Below are positions 55,853-64,000 of a stretch of DNA of 64,000 nucleotides, one piece after another. Position numbers and translations under genes: made by a program. How positions within the stretch are numbered: the first letter of the stretch is position 1; every line of letters starts with the position of its first letter. The notes under the pieces are model-generated. The model was not told the DNA's origin. It saw nothing but the letters and a program-made list of their open reading frames with translations, and made no database searches. Source of the stretch: Sanderia malayensis. Lineage: Eukaryota; Cnidaria; Scyphozoa; Semaeostomeae; Pelagiidae. The stretch covers positions 165,199-229,198 of the forward strand of contig RQOL01000786.1 in NCBI GenBank assembly GCA_013076295.1, given 5' to 3'.

Positions 55853-57263
55853 ATTTACATAAATAACACGAAACACAATATATGATTGAATAAAGCTGAA
55901 GATTATCGATTGTTAAATTTGATTGTGAAAAGAAATATGACTTTAAATTGTATTGGGATTTTATAGAGTTACATATTGAAAATTGGAAAATATAAGATGT
56001 GTGTTTTATATACCTTCATCTCCCTCTCGCTGGTGAGTTAAGGGTGAGGAACTTTACAAGAGCATTCCATTATAATTTTGGTTCACGGAAAGGATTGCTA
56101 TCGTTATAGACATTGATCTCTATAAATTAGGAGAAGATTATGAGAGTGACATGTGCAGGATGCAGAAATATCCTTCCTGTAACAGATGGAAATGATTTTG
56201 TTACCAGCGTGTGCCATAATTAACATTTTCTAATGATAAATTTCTTTTCCTGTAAGAGTAGCTCAGCCTGGTTTTGGTTATCGAATCAATCATTATGTTG
56301 CACCCAGGTGTCTGCAAGATGAATAAACACTGCGAGATTCATCACTGTAGCTACTGAGGTGAATGATTTATTTTCATGTGAAAGTTGTAATATTTTCTTA
56401 TACTGAAGCCTCTGTAGATATTTTTGAGATTTTCTCAACGTATTCTAAATTTACGGATTTCCCCACACTGAGCCCTTACAAATTGAACCATTAGTCAATA
56501 TAGCCTCGTACAGAATATGATAAAATCAGAACCGCCACATATTGATATTCACAGGACAAATTAACGCTGAAAGTTTCAAGAATGCATCTTTGAAGTACGA
56601 TTTTAAAATATTATTTAAATAATCCACAATTTTTTCCTATACTGAACCCTTTGAACCGTTATAACTTTGAAAGTAATTCTTTGTGGCCTCGTTTCCGAAA
56701 ACACAATGAACATTTGTTCTTCATTGTAAGATTTCTACTGGCTATAACATATTTTTTTCTCCTTCGTACCGGGTCCATGCTCTGTGCAGGAGGATGGCCT
56801 AAATTGTCACATACTGAAGTCAATAAACTTCAACGTCCTATAACTTTAGTCTCGATCTGAGGAAGAGGTTTAAAGTTGGTCACCGTTTAGAAACCAGTAC
56901 TATCTCTTAATCCGTGGAAAATCAACGCTTTCTCTTAAAGCCCCTGTCTGTAACACAAATTTTAATATTATTTTTAGTTTAGAGGCCAGAGAAAGTTTCA
57001 AAAAAATAGCCATAACATGGAAACGAGGTATAGCAATAGTTTTCCCCTCAGTTCAGATATCAGCTCCGAGCTGTCTACTGAATGAACGAAAAAAGAAGGG
57101 GGGTCCGGTTTGTCACAAAACTTACTATACTATTATAGTTCATAATAGAAAGTGTGTCTAGCTAAAGGGGTATATAGCTAAATGCGTTACATAAGAATTT
57201 GATACTATACTCACAGGTACAATCAAAACAAACGTTTTACGTCAAGAAAAGTGTACCTCAGAA
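55853..57263. other. 5' region of the HUH element, no gene seen
   Basis: No supported ORF. It ends CTCAGAA directly before ATAACTGGC of 28S, which is the element's 5' boundary on the minus strand. Confidence 0.5.
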
Positions 57264-57286
57264 ATAACTGGCTTGTGGCAGCCAAG

Positions 57287-57317
<31 letters not shown>

Positions 57318-57383
57318 GAATTCACCAAGCACCGGATTGTTCACCCGCTAATAGGGAATGTGAGCTGGATTTAGACTGTTAGT
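57264..57383 (+). rRNA. 28S rRNA 3' fragment downstream of the insertion
   Basis: ATAACTGGCTTGTGGCAGCC, then TGTCGGCTCTTCCTATCATT, GTGAAGCAGAATTCACCAAG and GGGAATGTGAGCTGG. About 25 nt after AAGCG is missing. It stops after TTTAGACTGTTA, where 18S sequence takes over. Confidence 0.92.
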
Positions 57384-57445
57384 ACCGATTGAATGGTCTA
57401 GCAAGGCCTTCAGATGGGCGCCACCTCGGCCGGCAACGGCTGAAT
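57384..57445 (+). rRNA. 18S rRNA fragment fused between two 28S fragments
   Basis: TACCGATTGAATGGTCTAGC, then GCGCCACCTCGGCCGGCAAC and GGCTGAA match the 18S 3' region at 37990-38056. This 62-bp piece joins directly to 28S TGGCGAATTGTAGTCTCGAG. Confidence 0.9.
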
Positions 57446-57642
57446 GGCGAATTGTAGTCTCGAGAAGCATTTTCCTGGTGGACCTGTCCTGTCCAAGTTG
57501 CTTGGAAGAGCACATCAGAGAGGGTGACCATCCCGTTCTCCATGGGACAGGCTGCCAAACAATACGCTTGCCTTGACACTGGTTGCTTGGGAATGCAGCC
57601 CAAAATTGGTGGTAAACTCCATCTAAAGCTAAATATTGGCAC

Positions 57643-57674
<32 letters not shown>

Positions 57675-58129
57675 CGATGAAAAGAACTTTGAAAAGAGAG
57701 TTAGAAAGGGTGTGAAACCGTTAGAGGGGAAGTGGATGCAGTTAGCAATGCTCCGGTGAGATTCAAGCGGCCGCCTGGTCAGACATGCGGATCCACATGG
57801 ACCGTCGCTGCTCGGCCTGGCCTCAACGTCAACAGCTGCTCCGTCTTGAGTGACATGGCGTCCGGTAAGGTAGGTGAGTGTCTCTGCACCTCCTGTTATA
57901 GGCCGACAGACGACTCCTGCTCGGACAGGGCAGAGGAGAGGGGTGCATGCTCTGCTTCGGTGGGGCTGGCGCCCTTTCCTTGATGTCATGTCAAGCACGG
58001 CGGACTGCTTGCAGTGCATTGGAACTGCTTGGCGTCATGCGGGAGTTCTACTCACACGATGCGCCTCGGTTGTTGGTCCAGAAGTTGATCCAAACGCAGG
58101 TAAACGGCGGGAGTAACTACGACTCTCTT
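57446..58129 (+). rRNA. 28S rRNA pseudogene, copy C, 5' part
   Basis: It is very similar to copy A and shares its central deletion (GTTGTTGGTCCAGAAG then TTGATCCAAACGCAGG). It starts about 100 nt into 28S and ends at GACTCTCTT, where the R2 element is inserted. Confidence 0.92.
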
Positions 58130-59018
58130 GACGTTATTAACTAAACAACGAATTGATAAAATACTAACCTCAAACGATCCAGCCATCGAGCACCTCAAGA
58201 CCACACAACAATTCAACAAGTTATACAACAAAGCCAATAAACCGATCAAACTTTGGAACCACGAACCTATAACCTCGAAAGAATCCCTTCACCAAGAGCT
58301 ACGCAACAGCCTAATAACATCAGTTGACGGCCGCGGTTTGTCGCACCACAACGAAATGAACATCCACAATTGGTCCATAAATGGAACCTCACTCTTGACA
58401 GGATCAATGTTCATCGGAGTAACACAACTGCGTGGTAACCTGCTACCGACCCAATGCCGACTCGCAAGAGGAAGACCAAATGGTTTGGTAGCATGTGACA
58501 GCTGTGGCCGACCAGAGTCCCTCGGACATGTAGTCCAACAGTGCCCAAGGACGCATGGCCAGAGAGTAAAGAGAAACGACAAAATAGTCGACTATATCAT
58601 CACATCAATAAAGCCGGACCGATTCGAAGTACTTAAGGAACCGTCCATCCCCACTGAAATAGGAATCAGAAAACCCGACCTTGTTATCAGATCGAAAGAT
58701 GAAAACACAAGTTACGTTATAGACGTCTCCATCTGTGCAGATAATACCATCAACATCAATGAACCACGACAACGTAAGATCTCATACTACAACCAACCCG
58801 AAATCTCATCATGGGTAATGCGGGCACAGAACACCGATCGAGTAGTATATGACGCAGTCATCTTTAATTGGAGGAGTGCAATTGCACCACTGTCCCACAA
58901 ACTGCTAACAGAAAAACTGCATGTACCTAAAAAGAAAATTGAGATCATGAGTGTAAAAGTTTTGGAAGGAGGCTTCCTGTGTTGGTTGGCATTCAAGAAA
59001 AGTACGTTTAGATCATGA
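58130..59018 (+). CDS. R2 protein C-terminal part (zinc knuckle and endonuclease)
   Basis: The frame is open from the 5' truncation point to TGA 59016-59018. The CCHC knuckle CDSCGRPESLGHVVQQC is at residues about 123-139. The restriction-like endonuclease follows: GIRKPDLVIRSKDEN, YVIDVSICADN (PD...D) and RKISYYNQPE (catalytic Lys and Tyr region). The C-terminus KVLEGGFLCWLAFKK is typical of R2. No stops or frameshifts, unlike the 18S element, so the insertion looks young or its source recently active. The reverse transcriptase and N-terminal DNA-binding domains are missing. The endonuclease nicks 28S to prime reverse transcription. Confidence 0.93.
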
Positions 59019-59193
59019 ACAGTTGAGAATGAACACGGCCCTAGTTAAAGAGATAGGAAGTAGCTAATGATAATCGTGCTTTCGCATGGGTGATATCTCT
59101 AAACCAGACTGCTCCATTGGGGGAGACCGCCCACAAACTGGTCGAAATTCTAAGCGTAAAGTATTATCCCATTATTCTTAGAAGAAAAAAAAA
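58130..59193 (+). mobile_element. 5'-truncated R2 retrotransposon in the canonical 28S R2 site
   Basis: The insert lies between GACTCTCTT and TAGCCAATTGCC of 28S (compare the empty site GACTCTCTTAAGGTAGCC near 6610). The 3' end is A-rich (GAAGAAAAAAAAA) and meets TAGCC exactly, as in R2 target-primed insertion. Only the last 296 codons and the 3' untranslated region are present; loss of AAGG at the 5' joint is typical of truncated copies. Confidence 0.95.
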
Positions 59194-59768
59194 TAGCCAA
59201 TTGCCTTGTCATCTAATTACTGACGCACATGAATAGATTAACGAAATTCCCACTGTCCCTATCTACTGTCTAGCGAAACCACATCCAAGGGAATGGGCTT
59301 GGCAAAATCAGCTGGGTAAGAGGACCCTGTTGAGCTGGACTCTAGTCTGACTCTGTGAAGAGACATGAGAGGTGTAGGATAAGTGTGGAGCAGCAAAGCA
59401 ACAGTGATATGCCACTACTCTTATCGTTTTTTTACTTATTTTGTTGAACGGAAGCGGGCTTCACGGTCCACTTTCTGGCATTAAGGCCTCGTTGGCAGGT
59501 CGATCCGTGCTGAAGACAATATCAGGGGCGGGGGGGGGGGGAGTTTGTTTGGGGTGGCACATCTGTTAAGTGATAACGCTGGTGTCCTAAGGTGAGCTCA
59601 ATGAGAACGGGAATCTCATGTAAAAGCTCACTTGATTTTGCTCAAGGGTAAAAGCTCACTTGATTTTGATTTTCAGTATGAATACAAACTGTGAAAGCAT
59701 GGCCTATCGATTCTTTAGTCTTTACGAGTTTTAAGCTAGAAGTGTCAGAAAAGTTACCACAGGGATAA
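59194..59768 (+). rRNA. 28S rRNA pseudogene, copy C, continuation
   Basis: It runs from TAGCCAATTGCCTTGTC through TAAGGTGAGCTCAATGAG to AAAGTTACCACAGGGATAA (59768), where the second HUH element begins. It is nearly identical to copy A over this stretch; a G11 run at about 59530 is expanded. Confidence 0.93.
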
Positions 59769-60077
59769 TCGCCCCGGAGTGTTACAGAATAGTGTTGAGC
59801 CCCTAGAATTCTCTGTGATTCCCACCAGCCCACCATCATACTATGGTGAAAGAGAAGATCATAGCTTCCCACCCACCCTCATCTTAAGAGGGAGGGTGGG
59901 TTGTAGCTTTTCACAAATGTCGCAAATGTTTCCTAAAAGAACATGTCAAGCTGTTGATGTTTTGAATTGAGTTCAAACGACAACAGTCTCAAATGCATGA
60001 AGGAATTAATAAATACAGGATGTAAGAAGGAATGCGTAGAATAAAAATGTTCGAAATTATGAAGTGGAATGTACCAT

Positions 60078-62481
60078 CTAAACAGGGTTGAAATGTTGCC
60101 GTTGTAATCTAGTCAAGAGCAGTAAATTCTCCAAACGTCGCCATCTGGATAGAGCAACATTGCATGTACCCGGTGGGGTTTTTGATGTGTCTATCCAAAT
60201 AATGATATTTGCCAAAGTCTGTCCTTGTATTTTAGCGATTGTACAAGAGTATGCTGGGGTAAAGGGATAATAAATTGTGCCATCAATGGGATTAGTCAAG
60301 GGATAGATGTAAAGAACGTGTCCCTCAGGATGTGTTACTATAATTGTTGCTCCTTGATAGGAATGAATGGCACAGATCTGTCCATTCACAATATTTCTAT
60401 CTCGATTTTCGAGTAACATCACAGGTAGTCCGTGGAAAATTTTTGGTAACATCACGGTATTTTGTACATGGAAGGGTTTTAATGGTTGGGCGGGATGTTT
60501 GGTTTTGAATGATTGTCTCGTTAATGAATTTAGAGGTTTTGTTTGAGATAGTTAAAAAAAGATGAGTTGAGAATTTTTTTATGTGTGTAAAGTATGATAT
60601 GTGTGGTAACTTCTGTGTCACACAGAACAAGGCCATGTTGGAATTGTGTAAGTGAAAGGTTGGTTGGCTTCAGATATCAGATGTTATTTAGGAAGTCTAA
60701 GAGGAAGTTATCAGTGATTCGGAATTGGGATGTAAGCTTGTATATGAAACATAATTTAGGTAGAAGCGGGTCAGTCTGTATGGAAGGAACTTGGGTAATT
60801 TTGCCATCAACAGTAGCAATTGGCTGCTGTTGTGCAAAGTCACCACAGATGATTACCACTGGTCGTACTAGTAGAGTATTTAATGTGTGGGACATATGAT
60901 GAAAAATTGGTTGCGAGACCTGTGAGATTTCATCTACAAACATGACATCGAAATTGGCCAACTGCCAGTTAATTGATTCTTTTTCCTTTAGATCAACTGG
61001 ATAATGAACGGCACTGTGTATGGTGTTTGAAGTGACTTTATCACCATGTATGCCTTTATATATGCAGGCAAGGCAACCTGTTGGTGTTACAGCACTAGGT
61101 GACAAGTTGTTGTTTATGCAATAGTCAATACAGCTTAGAAAAAGGAAGCTCTTCCCGCTTCCAGGCTGACAAAGAACGAATTCAAATTTGCGCCATGGAC
61201 AGTCCTGCTTTATGTTCCATTGATATTCACTGGATCGTGCATTAACAGATGTTACGAAAATGTTATATATGAGGAGTTGTTGTCCCTGTAATTGTGATGC
61301 TCAAGTGGTTAGGAATAATGGACGAAGTTGAAGGAAGAACATGCAAGGAATGAGCTGCAATAATGTCTTTTGGCCTTGCAAGTAAGAAAGGGCATTTTTT
61401 ATGAAATAATCCTTGTGCCCTTCTGCTTGTAGCATTGTTTTAAAAGTTTCTTGTTCATAGAAATGAGGGAGCAATTCGAGTGATTTTTGAAAAAAAATGA
61501 TTTGCGAAGGAGCATTATTTGTTTGCTGGGGAAGAATGTCAGTAATACTATCATGTGCATAGTTCATTAGGGTTAACTGAAAGAAATATAGCAGATTGAA
61601 TAGCGAACAATACCCAATGGAAAGAAAGACTGGTAGTGGTTTGCCAGGGCTTTTTTTAGATGAGACATGGTGTTCTCTAAGCCATTTTATAAATGGCATG
61701 CCCCGTTTGTTTCCAGGTCTTTGATAATAGAGCTGTAACATCTTCTTATCAGCAATGTTAACTGGTTTGGGGGGAAGAAGTCAAAGGTGACCCCAAAATA
61801 GTAGGCGATGCTGGTGCTGGAAAGGAGAGCCCACATTTCAGGTTCACATAGATTTAAATCTACTAAATACCTGAACTTGGGGGTGCTATGCATTGACATC
61901 TGTTGCAAACAAGTTATCCCTCTGGAAAATTTCTTGCTATTTTGAAATGTACGATGTGACATACTTCAATACCATGGTTCTACCGTCACTTGTTTGCACA
62001 TCCATTGAGAAACGCAGAGATGCTAATAGGGTGTCAATGTAAGCTCTGAGGTTCGCTGCAAATGCATCAGCAGGATGTCTAATGTGGAGAATCTCAGATC
62101 CGCTATGACAATCAACAAAAGTGTCTCTTTCCTGGGTTCTTGAACAATTGGAAGCCATGTTAGATTGTTGGCGCTCTATGACATTCTCATATAAAGGGTC
62201 GGAAGTGGAAGGAATATCATCCCGTATAGAGTTAAAGTTAATAGCTTTAATATTACTTAGCCACAGAAGCAAGTGTACATGAACAGTTCCCCTATCCTGA
62301 AATTCAAAACGATAAAAGAACGTGCCAATACTTGTGTTATTTTTCTTGTTATAATAATTAAAAAACGAGTGCGTCAATTCTGGTCGTTTGATCAGCACAA
62401 GTATCCACGAATTATTTGCTCCAGAATGTGCATGAAATGTGCGGTTTCAAAAAAAAGAGTTTCTATTGGTCGAATTATATA
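60078..62481 (-). pseudogene. Rep-Pif1-like helicase, HUH element copy 2 (3' two thirds)
   Basis: Blocks read right to left: FFYRFEFQDRGTVHVHLLLW (HUH motif, about 62270) and GRTMVLKYVTSYISK (Tyr motif, about 61945-61990) in 61937-62398. A middle region 61301-61741 follows (LSIGYCSLFNLLYFFQLTLM, also in copy 1). Then Walker A CQPGSGKSFLFL (about 61150), VMFVDEISQVSQP and ICGDFAQQQPIATVDGK in 60677-61105. The C-terminal IAKIQGQTLANIIIWIDTSK and ALSRWRRLENLLLL end at 60078. Frameshifts separate the blocks; catalytic motifs are intact in each. The upstream Rep part is displaced to 63893-64000. Confidence 0.85.
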
Positions 62482-63892
62482 AGTTGCTTTAAAGCGTTAC
62501 CAGGTGATAGAAAAAAACAAACTCAAAAACATAGTTACCTTCTAAGTGTAATTCAAAAAAAGATCCTTGTTAATCCATATTCAAAATCAGTAAAGTGAAA
62601 TTACATATTGCTTTTGATTCAGTGAAACATATTTTAACATTACCTTTTATAGTTCCAATACTACTATTAAAGCTATGTTATTTTTTGCATTTAATTCCTA
62701 AAAATGACGAAAGTTGTCTTTGACATATAATTCCTTTCAACTTTAGAATGGCTAACTCTCAGAAGAGTCCATAGAGAAGAGTACCCGGAGTTGGCTATTT
62801 TAATCATTTCCCTGAAAACTTCCTAAAGCCTTATGGAAAAGCAGAAGCCTTTCCTGAGAAATCAATTGGACTGTGTCGCCTAATGCCAGAAGGATGTGAG
62901 TGGCTTCGCCATTCGGAAGTGGCTATATTGGAGCAATCTTCTACAATCGCAGACAATATGCACATTAGCGGGGAAGTATCATAGATATTTGAAGACGGAA
63001 AAATCAATAGCATCCAGGAGGATATGAAAGAAACAATAAAATTGTTAAAGAAACATGGAAAGGATAGTGAAAAAAAAAGCTTCTAAGAAGGAAATAAAAG
63101 AGCTCTTCAAGAACATCATAAGGCCCCCAGTGAGGTGGATCAAGCAATGACTAAATTTGTAAAGATTTGGTCTTCGCTCTTCTCGATGGGCATAAACTTT
63201 AAGGTAGGGCAGCTGCTCTTATCAAACCCTATTGCGCTTGCCGAGAAGCTTTCCTTTGATCCTCTTCCTCAGGCAAAATTCAAAGAATCAGGAGATATTT
63301 TGGATTATGTGGACTTGTTGAACGGTACGAAAGAAGTGAAGGGTAATTCAGAAGGGTGTGTTGAAGACTTACAGGCATCACTTGATGGAGAAGGCAGGAC
63401 AAATAAAAGTAAGCGCAAAAGAATGAACCAAGGAAAAGAAAAGGTGACAAAGAAAAGCAAAAAAGCACAAAAAAGGTAACTTTTTAATACATAAATTAAC
63501 TGTTCAATTTTATTTTCTTGTTTACATCATCACATTATCTAAATTTTTATCCATCTCTCATTGATATATATTGTTACAGTTCCGTTTTTGATGTTTAATG
63601 ATATAGTATATCTACAGTCTATATCTACATTTGATGAATAATTTATTTAATCTAAAGTCAATTTATTGTTTTTCAATAAAATCTTATTGTTATTACATGT
63701 GCAAGGAGAAGTTGAGGACAATTTGTTTCTGAGTCTGTACATTCAATCTTGCAGAAGCAACGTCCCGTTATGGATTGTAGCTTAAAAATCATATGCAACC
63801 CTTTTTTACAACCATGGATAAACTTAAGAAGCTGGGCCACCCTGATCTCAAAGGAAATTAAAGTAATTATGTTTCGGGTTTTGAAAACAATT
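62482..63892. mobile_element. 1.4-kb segment carrying the accessory ORF, interrupting Rep
   Basis: Copy 1 shows that the Rep gene should be continuous across this point: homology to about 51665 stops near 62481, and homology to about 51690 restarts near 63893. The segment holds the accessory ORF homologue (62748-63479) and AT-rich flanks. In copy 1 the same ORF lies more than 2 kb away from Rep. Either copy 2 was rearranged or the ORF segment moves independently. Confidence 0.6.
62748..63479 (+). pseudogene. Accessory ORF homologue, HUH element copy 2
   Basis: The start MANSQKSP and the block GVGYFNHFPENFLKPYGKAE correspond to copy 1's GVSFFQHFPQNFLRQYSPAE. CEWLRHSEVAILEQ matches CEWLKRPHVAMSEF. 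The last part, open from 63135, has LFSMGINFKVGQLLLSNP, FKESGDILDYVDLLNGTKEV and a basic tail (NKSKRKRMNQGKEK). Stops near 62775 and 62981 and a frameshift near 63085 break it. It is strongly diverged from copy 1 yet aligned throughout. Confidence 0.72.
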
Positions 63893-64000
63893 TCTTATTG
63901 AGGCCAAAGTCATCAAGCCAAGAGGGTGAGGTAAATGTCCATTCGGAGGGAGAGATGGTTATGAAAAAAGAAGGGTAGCCTTTTAGTCTGACACCGTCAA
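63893..64000 (-). pseudogene. Rep N-terminal block of HUH element copy 2 (partial)
   Basis: The minus strand encodes SPSEWTFTSPSWLDDFG, the counterpart of the Rep motif-1 region at about 51690-51790 in copy 1. It is cut by the window edge. Confidence 0.7.

Larger units (their letters stand above)
49132..57263 (-). mobile_element. 28S-inserted HUH Rep-helicase element, complete-looking copy 1
   Basis: 28S reads ...CCACAGGGATAA then element sequence (CCGGCCACATGTGGGCG). After 57263 it resumes ATAACTGGCTTGTGGCAGCC, exactly the expected downstream 28S, so ATAA is present on both sides (49128-49131 and 57264-57267) and the insert is 8132 bp. The minus strand carries a decayed Rep-helicase gene (about 49490-52760), and the plus strand a 237-codon ORF (55139-55852). 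The 3' end (left) has potential hairpins: CCACATGTGG and GTGGGCGT/ACGCCCAC. Canonical Helitrons insert between A and T without duplication and end CTRR; this element does not fit that well. Confidence 0.87.
59769..64000 (-). mobile_element. 28S-inserted HUH Rep-helicase element, copy 2 (runs off the window)
   Basis: It starts right after ATAA (59765-59768) at the same 28S position as copy 1. Its 3' end (left) has CCCACCCACCCTC...GAGGGAGGGTGGG, able to fold as a strong hairpin about 110-140 nt from the end, plus a shared box ACTATGGTGA...GA. Proteins differ from copy 1 at many positions, so it is not a recent duplicate of that insertion. The truncated copy at 7168-8062 is almost identical to this one. 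The other end is outside the window. Confidence 0.85.

Noticed and set aside
49128..57267. Group I intron with homing endonuclease in 28S
   Set aside because: Size, Rep-helicase content on the antisense strand and absence of visible intron core motifs favour a DNA transposon; the position near a known intron site is probably due to conservation of the target.
1..64000. tRNA or 5S rRNA genes
   Set aside because: No cloverleaf-like A/B box pattern or 5S sequence was recognised by eye; a tRNAscan/Infernal run would settle it.

Overview
The window is AT-rich eukaryotic DNA from an animal, most likely an early-branching marine invertebrate such as a cnidarian or sponge. The reasons are metazoan-like 18S, 5.8S and 28S rRNA sequence, a GT-AG spliceosomal intron, a TRAF/MATH-domain protein, and a load of Polinton/Maverick, R2-clade, HUH (Rep-helicase), LTR and cut-and-paste transposons. 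I cannot fix the species from sequence alone. Almost nothing looks like an ordinary single-copy host gene: it is a graveyard of ribosomal DNA invaded by site-specific and virus-like elements. Many genes carry single in-frame stops or frameshifts. Because the locus is so repetitive, a collapsed or chimeric assembly must be kept in mind for the odd junctions.

Layout. 1-2218 is part of a Polinton-like element (small basic protein, Fic protein, heat-shock-like promoter, unknown gene). It is repeated in inverted orientation at 21059-23252. 2243-5236 is a decayed DNA-transposon gene. 5835-7167 is a defective 28S copy (A), joined to a fragment of an HUH Rep-helicase element (7168-8062). 8063-26700 is a decayed Polinton-like virus-derived element: TRAF/MATH gene, unknown genes, a third Fic gene, penton-like capsid protein, integrase, packaging ATPase, and duplicated Fic and basic genes. 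Its third Fic gene is split by a 4.6-kb transposon (12358-16984) that carries a HECT E3 ligase gene and a broken integrase-like transposase, with an exact 6-bp target duplication. A 1.4-kb terminal-inverted-repeat element with a nested TA-flanked MITE lies at 23507-24889.

26899-36520 is mainly a 95-bp tandem satellite, probably the rDNA intergenic spacer. It is interrupted by a tandem LTR-internal-LTR-internal-LTR non-coding retroelement (30498-33200). 36950-49131 is an rDNA unit: an internally deleted 18S, then an 8-kb insertion near the 18S 3' end that contains a decayed R2-clade retrotransposon and a nested TA-flanked DNA transposon. The 18S 3' end, ITS1, 5.8S, ITS2 and a 28S copy (B) lacking the R2 target region follow.

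49132-57263 is a complete-looking 8.1-kb HUH element inserted in 28S with ATAA on both sides. It encodes a decayed Rep-helicase on the minus strand and an unrelated conserved basic-tailed ORF on the plus strand. After it 28S resumes, jumps to a 62-bp piece of 18S, then to a third 28S copy (C) with a 5'-truncated R2 element in the canonical R2 site. Copy C ends in a second, diverged HUH element at the same ATAA site (59769 to the window end).

The most interesting candidate system is this 28S-specific Rep-helicase DNA transposon: two diverged insertions at the same nucleotide, plus a third fragment adjoining the same stretch of 28S. Second in interest are the virus-like element's apparent host-interaction genes (Fic, TRAF/MATH) and heat-shock-type promoters.
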